Source: Sphingobium sp. C100 (GTDB lineage: Bacteria; Pseudomonadota; Alphaproteobacteria; Sphingomonadales; Sphingomonadaceae). Taken from it: a stretch of 64,000 bases of DNA. The notes beneath the pieces were generated by a model. The model was given only the letters and a program-made list of their open reading frames with translations, was not told the DNA's origin and did not search any database. Numbering within the stretch: position 1 is the first letter of the stretch; each line of letters opens with the position of its first letter. Positions 9,506 through 17,718 of this stretch are shown piece after piece. Made by a program: the position numbers and the translations under genes. The stretch is from contig NZ_AYOY01000013.1 of NCBI RefSeq assembly GCF_000508185.1, forward strand, positions 1-64,000, read 5' to 3'.

Positions 9506-11046
9506 GACTGTTCTCCCGGCCAGGGCTGCGCGATCTTCATGAGCATCGGCAGATCGACCTTGGCGTAGATGGCAGTGGTCTCGGGCGAGCTGTGACGCAG
9601 GATGGTCCCGACGGACTCCAGGCCTGCGCCCGCGCGCAGCAGGTTGGTGGCAAGCGAATGCCGGAATATGTGCGACCCGGTCGGCACTCCTTCGATCCCA
9701 CCGCGGTCGCGCGTACGAGCGACGATGCCCGCTATCTCAGCGGACGAGCGGAATGGCCGAAACGGTGCTTGTGCACGCAGGAACAGATGCTCTTCGGCGG
9801 CCTTCGGGCGGGCTGCCGCAAGATATGCCAGGATCGCGTCGCCAACATCCTGCGGCAATGGCAGGCGGTCCGGTCGACGCGTCTTGCCCTTGACCGTCAG
9901 GTGGCCGGATCGCCAGTCGATGTCGTCGAGACGCATGTTCTGAATATCGGCAGCCCGCAGGCCGAGCCTGGCGAGCAGGAGAATGATGGCCTTGTCCCGG
10001 ACTTCCACCGGACGATCTGTCGGACAGGCCGCAATGATCCTCTCGATCGTTGCCGGGTCGACGTGGCGCGGCAGCGTCGAAAGGCGGTAGCGCTGTACTG
10101 ATGGAACTGCATGCAACAATGCCGGCCGGCACTCGCCACGCACGACCAGAAACCGGATGTAGCTCCTCATTATCGTGACGAGCAGCGATGCCGACCCCGG
10201 CGTCTCCTTGCTTCGTCGTTGGAATGCGCTCCTGAGTCCGGCGGCATCCCATTGCGAAGGCTCGCCCAGCATTGGCATGAGCCGTCTGATATCGGTCCGG
10301 TAGCGCCGGATCGTCTCGTCCGTGGCGCCGCGGTGTTGCTTGAGCCATGCCAAGTAAGCCGACATGTGCGGGTCATCGTCCGCCACCGGTTCAACCAATG
10401 GGATGGCGCCCCGGCCTCGCAGGAACTCGACGAAGTGCCGTGCGCATCGCCGCCGCCGCTTGGTGCCCGTTGCGACCAACTTGCCCCGCTTGCGCCAGAC
10501 CGGGCATCGGCAATCATGCGCTGCATAGTGGTCGATGATCGTGTCATCGATATCGATCCATTGGCGCCGCGCCATGCGAAGCCAGGCCACGAAATGCTCG
10601 GCCTCGGACCGATAGGCCTGTGCCGGTCCCTCGGCAAGTTGCAGGCGATCGATCGCATCGGAATAGTCGGCGAGGTGCCGTGGCAGATCGTCGATCCCGT
10701 CGTCGACTTCGACGTAGCCTTGATCTTCCAGGAACCGGACGAAGCGCCTGACCCTTGCTGCTTGGTCAGCCTTGTAGTGCGCTTGCTGCGCCGAATACCG
10801 GTGGCACCGGCACCCATGCTTTTCGAACCGCCGGACAGCCCGATCGTCAATCGTGCGGATGGCGATCCTATGCAGGCCCAGCCAATGCAGGAAATGGCGG
10901 ACCGCCGCGCCATACAGAACCGCACAGCCTGACTTCTCGTCGAGCGACTGAGAGGAGAGGAATGTGGTGAGAAGGGTGCCGTGACTGGGCGGGTCTTCGA
11001 CCCGGAGCGGGGCCGCTCGAAACGGCAATGATGATCTTGATCGCAT
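9499..11046 (-). CDS. ritA: Tyrosine recombinase, first and longest of the RIT trio
   Basis: A 515-residue recombinase whose extra N-terminal 200 residues contain two HxCxC-like segments (KHGCRCHRY and AAHDCRCPVW), possibly metal-binding. The catalytic domain has Arg in LGLRAADIQN, Lys in VKGKTRRPDR, HxxR in HIFRHSLATN, His in LRHSSPETTAIY and the Tyr. AAGGAA lies six bases before ATG 11046, inside a hairpin, so initiation may be controlled. It is the first gene of the operon, reading away from the right inverted repeat. Confidence 0.88.
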   Translation of the reverse strand: MRSRSSLPFRAAPLRVEDPPSHGTLLTTFLSSQSLDEKSGCAVLYGAAVRHFLHWLGLHRIAIRTIDDRAVRRFEKHGCRCHRYSAQQAHYKADQAARVRRFVRFLEDQGYVEVDDGIDDLPRHLADYSDAIDRLQLAEGPAQAYRSEAEHFVAWLRMARRQWIDIDDTIIDHYAAHDCRCPVWRKRGKLVATGTKRRRRCARHFVEFLRGRGAIPLVEPVADDDPHMSAYLAWLKQHRGATDETIRRYRTDIRRLMPMLGEPSQWDAAGLRSAFQRRSKETPGSASLLVTIMRSYIRFLVVRGECRPALLHAVPSVQRYRLSTLPRHVDPATIERIIAACPTDRPVEVRDKAIILLLARLGLRAADIQNMRLDDIDWRSGHLTVKGKTRRPDRLPLPQDVGDAILAYLAAARPKAAEEHLFLRAQAPFRPFRSSAEIAGIVARTRDRGGIEGVPTGSHIFRHSLATNLLRAGAGLESVGTILRHSSPETTAIYAKVDLPMLMKIAQPWPGEQSC

Positions 11047-11049
11047 GTT

Positions 11050-11081
11050 GGTTCCTTCGACTTGTTGAGGTCGAGGGAACC
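11050..11081 (-). promoter_or_regulatory. Imperfect 12-bp dyad over the ritA ribosome site
   Basis: GGTTCCTTCGAC (11050-11061) and GTCGAGGGAACC (11070-11081) pair with one mismatch around an 8-base loop. On the minus strand the 3-prime arm contains the AAGGAA that serves ritA. It could be an operator for the recombinases or an RNA hairpin that hides the ribosome site. Confidence 0.5.
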
Positions 11082-11083
11082 GT

Positions 11084-11170
11084 AATTATCTGGAGTGAAA
11101 TCATGGAAAACCGAAGGAAACCTGCGCCTCCCGCCACCACGCTCGACATAAACTGCGACTGCAAAGAATA
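11084..11170 (-). repeat. RIT right terminal inverted repeat
   Basis: Inverted copy of 6057-6143 with four differences. Read outward on the plus strand it also has TGGAGTG and ATG (11104), giving a frame MENRRKPAPPATTLDINCDC then KEYV that ends at a TAA inside the adjacent palindrome. Both ends therefore carry the same outward mini-frame. Confidence 0.85.
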
Positions 11171-11171
11171 T

Positions 11172-11197
11172 GTTTAATGTTGAGCTCAACATTAAAC
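11172..11197. repeat. 26-bp perfect palindrome at the right RIT junction
   Basis: GTTTAATGTTGAG followed by its exact reverse complement. It lies between the inverted repeat and the interrupted gene, on this side only. It places TAA in frame from both directions: it ends the N-terminal helicase half at 11192-11194 and the outward mini-frame of the right end. It could be a coupling or attachment sequence brought from a previous site, or a protein-binding dyad. Confidence 0.75.
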
Positions 11198-13642
11198 GTA
11201 CTCACGCGGACTCAGATCAATCTCCAAATTCGCGCGCTCGTCGGGAGAGAGGTCGCCAAGGCGCCGGTCGAGGATCGATTCCGCGGTCGTCACCAGCTGA
11301 AGGACCACCGACTGCCCGGCAGCGAGATGGGCCTTCGCCGCCGCGATCACGGTCGGAAGCTTCATGGAGAGGAGGAGCTGACCGAAGAAGCGCTGCTTGG
11401 TCGACTCGAAGCGCGAGCGCGCCGATGCCTTCGCCCCGCTGTTGAGGGTCGCATTTTCGAGCCCGTCGACCACCGCGGTCAGTTCGAGCGCATGCTCCAT
11501 GTTGCGGTGGATGATGCCCCAGGCATCGGCATAGGCGTCGTAGATCGCGATCTGTTCGCGGGTCAGCTCATGGCGCAGGATGTCATATTCGACGCCGGCG
11601 AAGCTGAGCGCGCGGGACGTGTAGAGGCCGAGCGCCTTCAAATCGCGGGCCACCAGTTCCATCGCCGCGATGCCGCCCTTGCGTATGCCCTGGATGAACT
11701 GCTCGCGGTTGCTGAACGCCGTTTCGGGTCCCCAAAGGCCGAGCCGCACGGCATAGGCAAGATTGTTGACGTCGGAAGCGCCGGTCGCCGAGGCATAGAG
11801 CACGCGTGCCTCGGGCAGGTGGTTCTGGAGCAGCACGCCGCTGATGCCCTGCTGCGAGCCCTCCTTCTTGCCGAGCGCGCCCTCGCCTCCCGCGACACCG
11901 CCCATTTCATGGGCCTCGTCGAAACCGATCACGCCTTCGAAGTCGTCGCCTGCCCAGTCGATGATCTGCTGCAGACGGCTATGGTCGCCGCGTGCCGAAC
12001 GAAGGGTGGGATAGGTGACGAAAAGCACGCCCTGTTCGAGCGGGATCGCCTGATCGATCTTCCAGTTGGCGAGAGGCTGGATATCGGCCGCAAGGCCGCC
12101 GAGCGCAGTCCAGTCGCGGCGGGCGTCTTCGAGCAGCGCCTCGTTCTTGGAGATCCAGATGTTGCGGCGCCGACCCGCAAGCCAGCTGTCGAGGATGCAG
12201 GCCGCGACCTGCCTGCCCTTCCCCGCCCCGGTGCCGTCGCCGAGGAAATAGCCCATGCGGTAGGCGCGTCCGTCGTTCGCTTCCTCGAGACCGACGCCCT
12301 CCTTGGCGGGCCTGAACTTGCCCGGCAGGAACTGGTCCCAGGCATGGCCGGCATAGACGACAGTCTCGAGCTGCGAAGCCGATAGCAGGCGCTCGGAGAC
12401 GGTCCGCTCGGGAAGCCTCGGGATGTAAGCTGGGATCGGGGCGGCGATCGAGCCCATCGCGACCGATTCGACAAGCGCGGTCGGATGTTCGCCGGCGGCG
12501 TCGAAGGTGATGCGGCTCGGGCGATAGGGAAGATAGACGCCGACCTGGTCGAGCAGCGGCGCGGGCGTGTCGAGCGACATGTAGTCGACCGGCAGCACAT
12601 TGTTGCGCACGGGAGCGTGATAGGGCCGTGGCTGCGCGCGATTGCTCTTCATGGCGCGGAACAGCGAGGGACTGCTCGATCGCTTCGGGGCGGGCGCGGC
12701 CGCGGTGCCGAGCATCCCGCGTTCATGGATCGAGAGCGCGCCGATGAGTTCGCGGATCGAGGTGCGCTGGATTGTCGCGGGGATGGTTGTCCCGGGAACC
12801 TTGTCGATGACGAAGAGCCGGACCGCGATGCTGGTGCCGTGCTTCAGATAGCATTTCTCGAGCCGCACCAAGGTCCGCACGGTCACATCGCGCAGCGTGG
12901 TCTCGAAGAGGTCACGCATGCGCGCATTGGGTCCGAACCAGTCAGGCATGATGGCGACCAGCCGCCCACCAGTGCGCAGCCGGCGAAGCGCTGCCTGAAG
13001 GTGACGCACGGCGGCATGGGCGTCGGCGCCGAGCCCCACCGAGCGCGAGAAAGGCGGGTTCATGAGGATCAGGCTGGGACGCGGTGCCGCGGCCAGGCTC
13101 GAATTGATCGTCGCACCGTCGTGGCCGGTGACTACCGCGTCGGGGAAAACGTCGGCGAGGCGCGCGCGGCGAGCCGGTGCGTATTCGTTGAGCTGCAGGG
13201 CGGCGAAGCCTCGGCAATGTGCCACGAGGAGTCCGTTGCCCGCGCTCGGCTCGAGGATGACGTCATCGTTCTGGATATTGGCGAGCAGAACCGCGACGGC
13301 AGCGAGATCGACGGGCGTCGAGAATTGCTGCCATTCGATCTGGTCCTCGCTGCGCACGGTCTGCGTCGGCAGCCGGTCGAGCAGATCGCAGGCGGACGCA
13401 ACGTCATCGAGCGAGCGCAGGGGATAGGGCCCGAACTGGAGGTGATGGGCAAGCGCGTGCTCCAGAATCTCGAAGCTGTCGCGCTGCGTCCAGAGCCCGT
13501 CGGCGTCCGTCCCGCCATAGCCCTCGACCATGGCCGCATTGAGGTCCGCCCTCGTGATCGGGTCGCTGGAGCGGAGACGGTCGACGAGAAGCGTGGCCGC
13601 GCGGCGTTCGGCCGCGGTGGCGGTATCGAAGAGATCGGACAT
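11192..13642 (-). CDS. Strawberry-notch-type protein, N-terminal methyltransferase and helicase lobe
   Basis: An 816-residue frame starting at ATG 13642 and cut by the RIT element. Near residues 130-135 is EPSAGNG and near 195 NPPF, the SAM-binding and catalytic motifs of N6-adenine-type methyltransferases. The helicase lobe follows, with Walker A GDGTGAGKG near 467, DEAH near 573 and SATGA near 622. Families of this kind (about 1400 residues) are common on alphaproteobacterial plasmids; their role is unproven, perhaps DNA transactions in transfer or defence. The last native residues are SPREY, followed by one Val and a TAA from the palindrome. The C-terminal half is at 4283-6124. Confidence 0.8.
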   Translation of the reverse strand: MSDLFDTATAAERRAATLLVDRLRSSDPITRADLNAAMVEGYGGTDADGLWTQRDSFEILEHALAHHLQFGPYPLRSLDDVASACDLLDRLPTQTVRSEDQIEWQQFSTPVDLAAVAVLLANIQNDDVILEPSAGNGLLVAHCRGFAALQLNEYAPARRARLADVFPDAVVTGHDGATINSSLAAAPRPSLILMNPPFSRSVGLGADAHAAVRHLQAALRRLRTGGRLVAIMPDWFGPNARMRDLFETTLRDVTVRTLVRLEKCYLKHGTSIAVRLFVIDKVPGTTIPATIQRTSIRELIGALSIHERGMLGTAAAPAPKRSSSPSLFRAMKSNRAQPRPYHAPVRNNVLPVDYMSLDTPAPLLDQVGVYLPYRPSRITFDAAGEHPTALVESVAMGSIAAPIPAYIPRLPERTVSERLLSASQLETVVYAGHAWDQFLPGKFRPAKEGVGLEEANDGRAYRMGYFLGDGTGAGKGRQVAACILDSWLAGRRRNIWISKNEALLEDARRDWTALGGLAADIQPLANWKIDQAIPLEQGVLFVTYPTLRSARGDHSRLQQIIDWAGDDFEGVIGFDEAHEMGGVAGGEGALGKKEGSQQGISGVLLQNHLPEARVLYASATGASDVNNLAYAVRLGLWGPETAFSNREQFIQGIRKGGIAAMELVARDLKALGLYTSRALSFAGVEYDILRHELTREQIAIYDAYADAWGIIHRNMEHALELTAVVDGLENATLNSGAKASARSRFESTKQRFFGQLLLSMKLPTVIAAAKAHLAAGQSVVLQLVTTAESILDRRLGDLSPDERANLEIDLSPREYV

Positions 13643-13779
13643 TGAGGGGTCTCCGGACTGGCTGCCCCATCGGCAGCATCAATCCTTCGACCCCCCTTCC
13701 CTTTTCACGATTGCCCGACTGCGGCGAGGCTTGGTTGGCGCTGGCGGGACAGGGCTCGGGCCCCGCTGTTTGCCGAACG

Positions 13780-14358
13780 CTATCGCGCGTCCCGGCCGAA
13801 CTGGCTGATGAGGCTCAGCCAGTGTTGCCGTTCGCCGTCGCTCGCCTCGGCGTCCCCGATGATGGAATGGCGAACGGGCGCGATCCCAGTGAAGCCGAGT
13901 AGATTTCGCGCCCAGCTCTTGAGGCTGTGGGCACGGTAGTAGAATCGATAGAAAGGGGCCGGCATTCCCATGGTCACCGCGACACGTGCCGGTCGGCCGC
14001 AGAGCAGCTTCGCATTCCGATCCGACACGGTTTCGTCGATCGCGAAGCCCGGCCGCATAACCTGTTCGAGAAAGGCCTTGAGGAGCGCCGGTAGGTCGCC
14101 GAGCCAAAGCGGAAAGAGGATGACCAGATGGTCGGCCCATCTGATGTCGATCTGCGCGTCGTGGATGGCTTTTGCGGGATCGGTCTCGCGCCATTCGTTT
14201 GCCGAGCGCAGGATGGGGAAATCCAGAGTCGCGACGTCGATCCGCCTCACTTCATGGATGGCGTCTTCTGCCCCGGCCGCATAGGCGTACGCGAGCGCAT
14301 GGATGAACCGCGCGCGGTCCGGATCGGGGTGGCCATCGATGATCGTGATGCGTGCCAT
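13780..14358 (-). CDS. NAD(P)H-dependent flavodoxin-fold oxidoreductase
   Basis: A 192-residue protein starting at ATG 14358. The N-terminus ITIIDGHPDPDRARFIHAL is the phosphate-binding loop of the KefF/MdaB/NQO family, and HLVILFPLWLGDLPALLKAF is the conserved flavin-side segment. It probably reduces quinones or other electrophiles using FMN or FAD. It lies between the Toprim gene and the strawberry-notch gene, all on one strand. Confidence 0.75.
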   Translation of the reverse strand: MARITIIDGHPDPDRARFIHALAYAYAAGAEDAIHEVRRIDVATLDFPILRSANEWRETDPAKAIHDAQIDIRWADHLVILFPLWLGDLPALLKAFLEQVMRPGFAIDETVSDRNAKLLCGRPARVAVTMGMPAPFYRFYYRAHSLKSWARNLLGFTGIAPVRHSIIGDAEASDGERQHWLSLISQFGRDAR

Positions 14359-14438
14359 TCGAGCCTCCAGGCAAGGCGTTCCTCCGAAGCGCAGCCTCCC
14401 GCAATCCGGATGTTTCCGAATGCGTGCGCGGCAGTCGG

Positions 14439-15275
14439 TTATCGCCGGCTCAGTTCGAGGACCTTGGCCCAATCCTTGACGCGCTCTGGCGGCATGCTTC
14501 TGATTTTGAGGCCAGGGCGGGCATAGCGAAGGGTCGCGCGCTCCGCGGCGATCGCCCCTTCGGCGTCGTTGTCGGCGGCCAGGATCAGCGAGGTCAGCGT
14601 CTCGGGCAGTAGGATCTGGTCGAGACGACGTGCGCCCAGGCTCGCCCAGCAGGGGATGTCGTGAAGGAGCGTGAACGCCCGGGCCGTTTCGAACCCCTCG
14701 GCGAGTGCCAGGACATCGCCTCGCCCTCCCCCTTGCCAGGCACCGCGCGCCGGTCGGCCGAGCATGAGCTTCATGCGATAGCGCGCCGTCACTGGATCGA
14801 GGAATATGCGCTGCACCGCTGTCAGGCGCCGGCCCTCGCGAACCGCGACCAGCAAGGCGGGATGGTAGGTCGTCCACGGCTTTGGCCGGTAAGGGCAGCG
14901 CGGGTGAAACCGCAGATCCTGGCTGATCGGCATGAGGTGCCTGATCCCGAGATAGCGCTCGGCAAGCGTGCCGGCGACGGAAAGCGCCTCGTCCCATAGC
15001 CGGCTCGCATTGCCCGCCTGAGCCGCCGGGTTGTCGGTGTAGGCAAACCGCCCCCGGCTGGGCACGCGGCGCAGTTCCCGAAGGATGTCGTCACGGTCGC
15101 ATCCGGCAAAGCAGGTGACGAGGATGCCTCGATTGCCTTGCCGGATGGAGAGGCTTGGGGTGCTGTCGGCGTGGGCCGGACACGGACACATCGCCGTGCG
15201 ACCGTGCCAGGTTCCGCCCAGCGAGCCGACAAGATCGACGAGTTCCTGAGTGGGTTTGAGCGCGACCAGGGCCAT
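14439..15275 (-). CDS. CHC2 zinc-finger and Toprim protein (plasmid primase-like)
   Basis: A 278-residue protein. Cys/His ligands MCPCPAH near residues 29-35 and TCFAGC near 54-59 form a CHC2-type zinc finger as in DnaG primases. The C-terminal Toprim domain shows LALAEGFETARA and LILAADNDAEG, the acidic metal-binding motifs. Proteins of this kind are common on conjugative and large plasmids and are thought to prime DNA synthesis after transfer. It begins just left of the iteron region. Confidence 0.75.
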   Translation of the reverse strand: MALVALKPTQELVDLVGSLGGTWHGRTAMCPCPAHADSTPSLSIRQGNRGILVTCFAGCDRDDILRELRRVPSRGRFAYTDNPAAQAGNASRLWDEALSVAGTLAERYLGIRHLMPISQDLRFHPRCPYRPKPWTTYHPALLVAVREGRRLTAVQRIFLDPVTARYRMKLMLGRPARGAWQGGGRGDVLALAEGFETARAFTLLHDIPCWASLGARRLDQILLPETLTSLILAADNDAEGAIAAERATLRYARPGLKIRSMPPERVKDWAKVLELSRR

Positions 15276-15493
15276 TGGCTGCTCCTTTCGCGGTCCTTGC
15301 TCCCCCTTGCCTCTCTCCTTGGTCGCTCTATCCTGGCCGCCAGCCTGTCGGTGATGCGGAACCGTCGAGCTGCTACTCTCAAAGAATCAAATCTTAAAAA
15401 CGCCCAAGCGGAGCGCGGGAGCTTCATAGATTCATGGATTCTAAGATTCGGGCACCATTTGTGACGGCAAACCAATAGCTTGAGTGCTCTCCT

Positions 15494-15595
15494 TGTGAGG
15501 ATGCGGGGGCTTCTGCGTGAGTTCTCGGGGGCGTCTATGCGAGGCGATGGGGGCAAGAGCCTGAGCGATCGGGGGATAATGTGAGTTTTCGGGGG
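15494..15595 (+). repeat. Iteron cluster I: five direct copies
   Basis: Copies start at 15494, 15516, 15538, 15560 and 15580; consensus TGTGAGNNNNNGGGGG, with slight decay of the first bases in some copies. The spacing is 22, 22, 22 and 20 bp, about two helical turns, so bound RepA would lie on one DNA face. AT-rich sequence at about 15370-15420 is a candidate melting region. This cluster is likely the origin core. Confidence 0.8.
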
Positions 15596-15700
15596 AATCA
15601 GGCGAAGCGGGCGAAGCGGGCTTAAGAGCAGTTTCGAAAGCCCTGAATCGCTGGGCGTTTTGCTGTCCATACGATGGCTGGCCGGCGATCCCGATGTTTA

Positions 15701-16103
15701 TGTGAGCATGTGGGGGACCGAATTGGCGGGAGGCCGATCTTTGTGTGAGCGCACGGGGGCGGAGCCTTCTGTGAAGAGTATTCGAAATAAGGAATTCCCC
15801 CGCCTTTGTGTGAGCGATGGGGGGTGGCCAAGAAAACTCAATTAAAACAGCGGGATGTAGGGATCTATATGTGAGTCGCCGGGGGCATCGGCTCGTCGGG
15901 TCGGAATCCCCTCCCCGGCCCTTTCCAGGCGGACAAAAGTTCTATGTGAGTTTTCGGGGGAGCGGACGCGACTCGGCCTGTTTGTGCGAGTCGGCAGTTG
16001 GGGGCCCTTTGTCTTTATGTGAGTGCGTGGGGGCTGTCGGCCGAATGGTGCCAGCGAGGTTTATGTGAGCGCTCAGGGGCACGTCTATGTGAGTGAACGG
16101 GGG
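15701..16103 (+). repeat. Iteron cluster II: nine direct copies upstream of repA
   Basis: Copies start at 15701, 15744, 15809, 15870, 15945, 15985 (degenerate, longer spacer), 16018, 16064 and 16088. Most read TATGTGAG then five variable bases then GGGGG. Spacing is irregular (24-75 bp), unlike cluster I. The position up to 40 bases before repA suggests copy control and repA autoregulation. Confidence 0.75.
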
Positions 16104-16143
16104 GGCTGTTCTCTTTATGACAAGCTGATGTTATGCAACTCAC

Positions 16144-17277
16144 ATGAAGCTCGATTCGGACACGGTTGAAATCGAGGTTCCGCCTGACCTTGAGGGTCTG
16201 AGCCGGACGTTGCGGGTGGCTGACGTGATTCGCCGCCGCGACCTCGACTTTGTAAGTAAACCCGGGGAATTAGTCGAATCCGAGTTCGAGACCGGGTCGT
16301 TGAGCGCCGCGGGAAGAAAGGCTTTTGCGCTGATGTTGCGCAAGGCTGGACCGGAAGCCGGGGAAGACAGCAAGACCTTCACGATCACCAAGAAGGAACT
16401 GCGCGGCACGCATAAGGGCAATGAGCGCATCCAGCCGGTGATGGATGAACTGCTGCGCGTCATTGTTCGTATCCGGACGACCTCGAAGAAGGGCAAGCCT
16501 GCGATCATGTCGCAGTCTTTGCTGTCGAGCTGCGTGGAGGAAATCTCCGAGGACGGCATGAGCGTCGTCGAGTATCAATTCTCCGAGAGTTTCAAGCGCG
16601 TAATCCAGCGTTCGGATTATTATGCGCGGGTGAATCTCGGCGTGATGCTTGCGCTTCAGTCGCGCTATTCGCTCACGCTGTATGATCTTGGCTGCCTGAT
16701 CATCAATCGCCAGAACCGTGTCGTCAAAATGAACGTCGATGAACTGCGGCGGCGGCTCGGTGTGCCTGACGGCAGCTTCAAGAACTTCGCCGAATTTCGG
16801 CGCGACGTCCTCGCAAAATCGAAGGCGGAGATCGACCAGCTCGCCGATTTCATCGTGGAGTGGGAAGAAATCAGGGGATCAGGGCGTGGGCGGCCGGTTG
16901 AAGCGGTCAAGCTGACCTTCAGTCCCAAGGATCCTGTCGATCAGGAAGAGACCGCCAAGGAGCTCGATCGGCCGAAGGTCGGACGGCGGGCCAGGCGCGA
17001 TGGCAGCGTCGAGCAGATCGCGGCGATCCCGGCGGCGGCTCCGGTAGCGGCGCTGGCTTCGAGCAAGCCCTTCCCCACAGGATCCATGCATTTCTGCGGG
17101 GATCAGCGTTTGCTCACGATTGTCGCCGATTTTGGAGGTGGTTGGGACAAGGACCTGATCGCCGGCGCGTTTCGGGAGAAGATGGGAGACAAGCTGAAGA
17201 CGCTGACTGGCGTGCCTCTCTACAGATCGTGGGAAGGGTTCTGCAAAGCTTTCGTTGGAGCCCGGGGTCGGCCCTAG
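16144..17277 (+). CDS. repA: Rep_3-family plasmid replication initiator
   Basis: A 377-residue protein starting at ATG 16144. The region of about residues 40-250 fits the paired winged-helix fold of Rep_3 initiators, with SLTLYDLGCLIINRQ and MNVDELRRRLGVPDGSFKNF as the DNA-recognition part. It should bind the iterons on its left and open the origin. An inverted half-iteron (ACTCACA, 16138-16144) overlaps the start codon, and a complete inverted iteron lies right after the stop; both suggest autoregulation. Confidence 0.85.
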   Translation: MKLDSDTVEIEVPPDLEGLSRTLRVADVIRRRDLDFVSKPGELVESEFETGSLSAAGRKAFALMLRKAGPEAGEDSKTFTITKKELRGTHKGNERIQPVMDELLRVIVRIRTTSKKGKPAIMSQSLLSSCVEEISEDGMSVVEYQFSESFKRVIQRSDYYARVNLGVMLALQSRYSLTLYDLGCLIINRQNRVVKMNVDELRRRLGVPDGSFKNFAEFRRDVLAKSKAEIDQLADFIVEWEEIRGSGRGRPVEAVKLTFSPKDPVDQEETAKELDRPKVGRRARRDGSVEQIAAIPAAAPVAALASSKPFPTGSMHFCGDQRLLTIVADFGGGWDKDLIAGAFREKMGDKLKTLTGVPLYRSWEGFCKAFVGARGRP

Positions 17278-17291
17278 GGGAAGACCCCCTC

Positions 17292-17307
17292 CCCCGATTC
17301 CTCACAT
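17292..17307 (-). repeat. Single inverted iteron downstream of repA
   Basis: On the minus strand it reads TGTGAGGAATCGGGGG, a full match to the consensus of the array left of repA but in opposite orientation. It lies 15 bases after the repA stop and 16 bases before the end of the RHH gene, so it could control copy number by pairing with the main array or block convergent transcription. Confidence 0.75.
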
Positions 17308-17322
17308 AAAGCGTAATAGCGC

Positions 17323-17718
17323 CTATTTGGGCGTGCCGCCCTCCCCTTCTACCAGATCGATCAGCGCCATGATTCCGTCCGGGAGGCTGAGATTGCGATC
17401 GTCGCACCAGCGCACGAGGCGGTCGCGCTCCGGGGGCGACAAGCGCATGCTGATATGCAGAGAACGAGCTGGCCCGCGCTGCGGTTTGCGCTTGGGCGTG
17501 ACGCCTAGTTCTGCAGGAATTTGGTGGAAATAGTTCGCCGGCACAGCCGTGCCAGCGGGTTCACGTTGCACAGGAGGTGCGCCGCCGGGCTTGGGCGCTG
17601 CGGTTGCGGCTACGAGGCCCCGAAGGCGGTCGGCTGGCGCTTCGGGCTGTTCCAGTCGCTGGCGTGTAGAGCTGATGATATCGCCCATGCTGCTTGCGGC
17701 GGCCTTGTCTTCAGGCAT
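17323..17718 (-). CDS. Small ribbon-helix-helix partition protein
   Basis: A 131-residue protein. ATG 17718 overlaps the parA stop by eight bases. The N-terminal 85 residues are Pro/Ala rich and probably flexible; the C-terminal part, RSLHISMRLSPPERDRL then VRWCDDRNLSLPDGIMALID, looks like a ribbon-helix-helix DNA-binding domain. With a small ParA upstream this matches type Ib partition operons, where such a protein binds the centromere and stimulates the ATPase. The phased array at 18451-18720 is its likely site. Confidence 0.65.
   Translation of the reverse strand: MPEDKAAASSMGDIISSTRQRLEQPEAPADRLRGLVAATAAPKPGGAPPVQREPAGTAVPANYFHQIPAELGVTPKRKPQRGPARSLHISMRLSPPERDRLVRWCDDRNLSLPDGIMALIDLVEGEGGTPK

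Larger units (their letters stand above)
6057..11170. mobile_element. Recombinase-in-trio (RIT) element with passenger gene
   Basis: About 5.1 kb bounded by 87-bp inverted repeats that differ at only four positions. It contains three overlapping tyrosine recombinase genes in one direction, the defining RIT arrangement, and a convergent passenger gene at 6284-7588. It interrupts the strawberry-notch gene between the codons for SPREY and IIDYL. Right of the element, but not left, there is a 26-bp palindrome. The near-identity of the ends suggests recent or still possible mobility. Confidence 0.85.

Noticed and set aside
12485-13645. Plus-strand frame of 386 codons
   Set aside because: Antisense shadow of the methyltransferase/helicase N-half; no start site or motif.
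13642-13651. A further TGAGGGGTC-like box before the strawberry-notch start
   Set aside because: No GCGTA box at the right distance and wrong orientation for that gene; probably chance.
15494-16103. Repeat cluster considered as a CRISPR array
   Set aside because: Units are 16 bp, spacing is irregular, no cas gene, and a Rep_3 gene follows; they are iterons.
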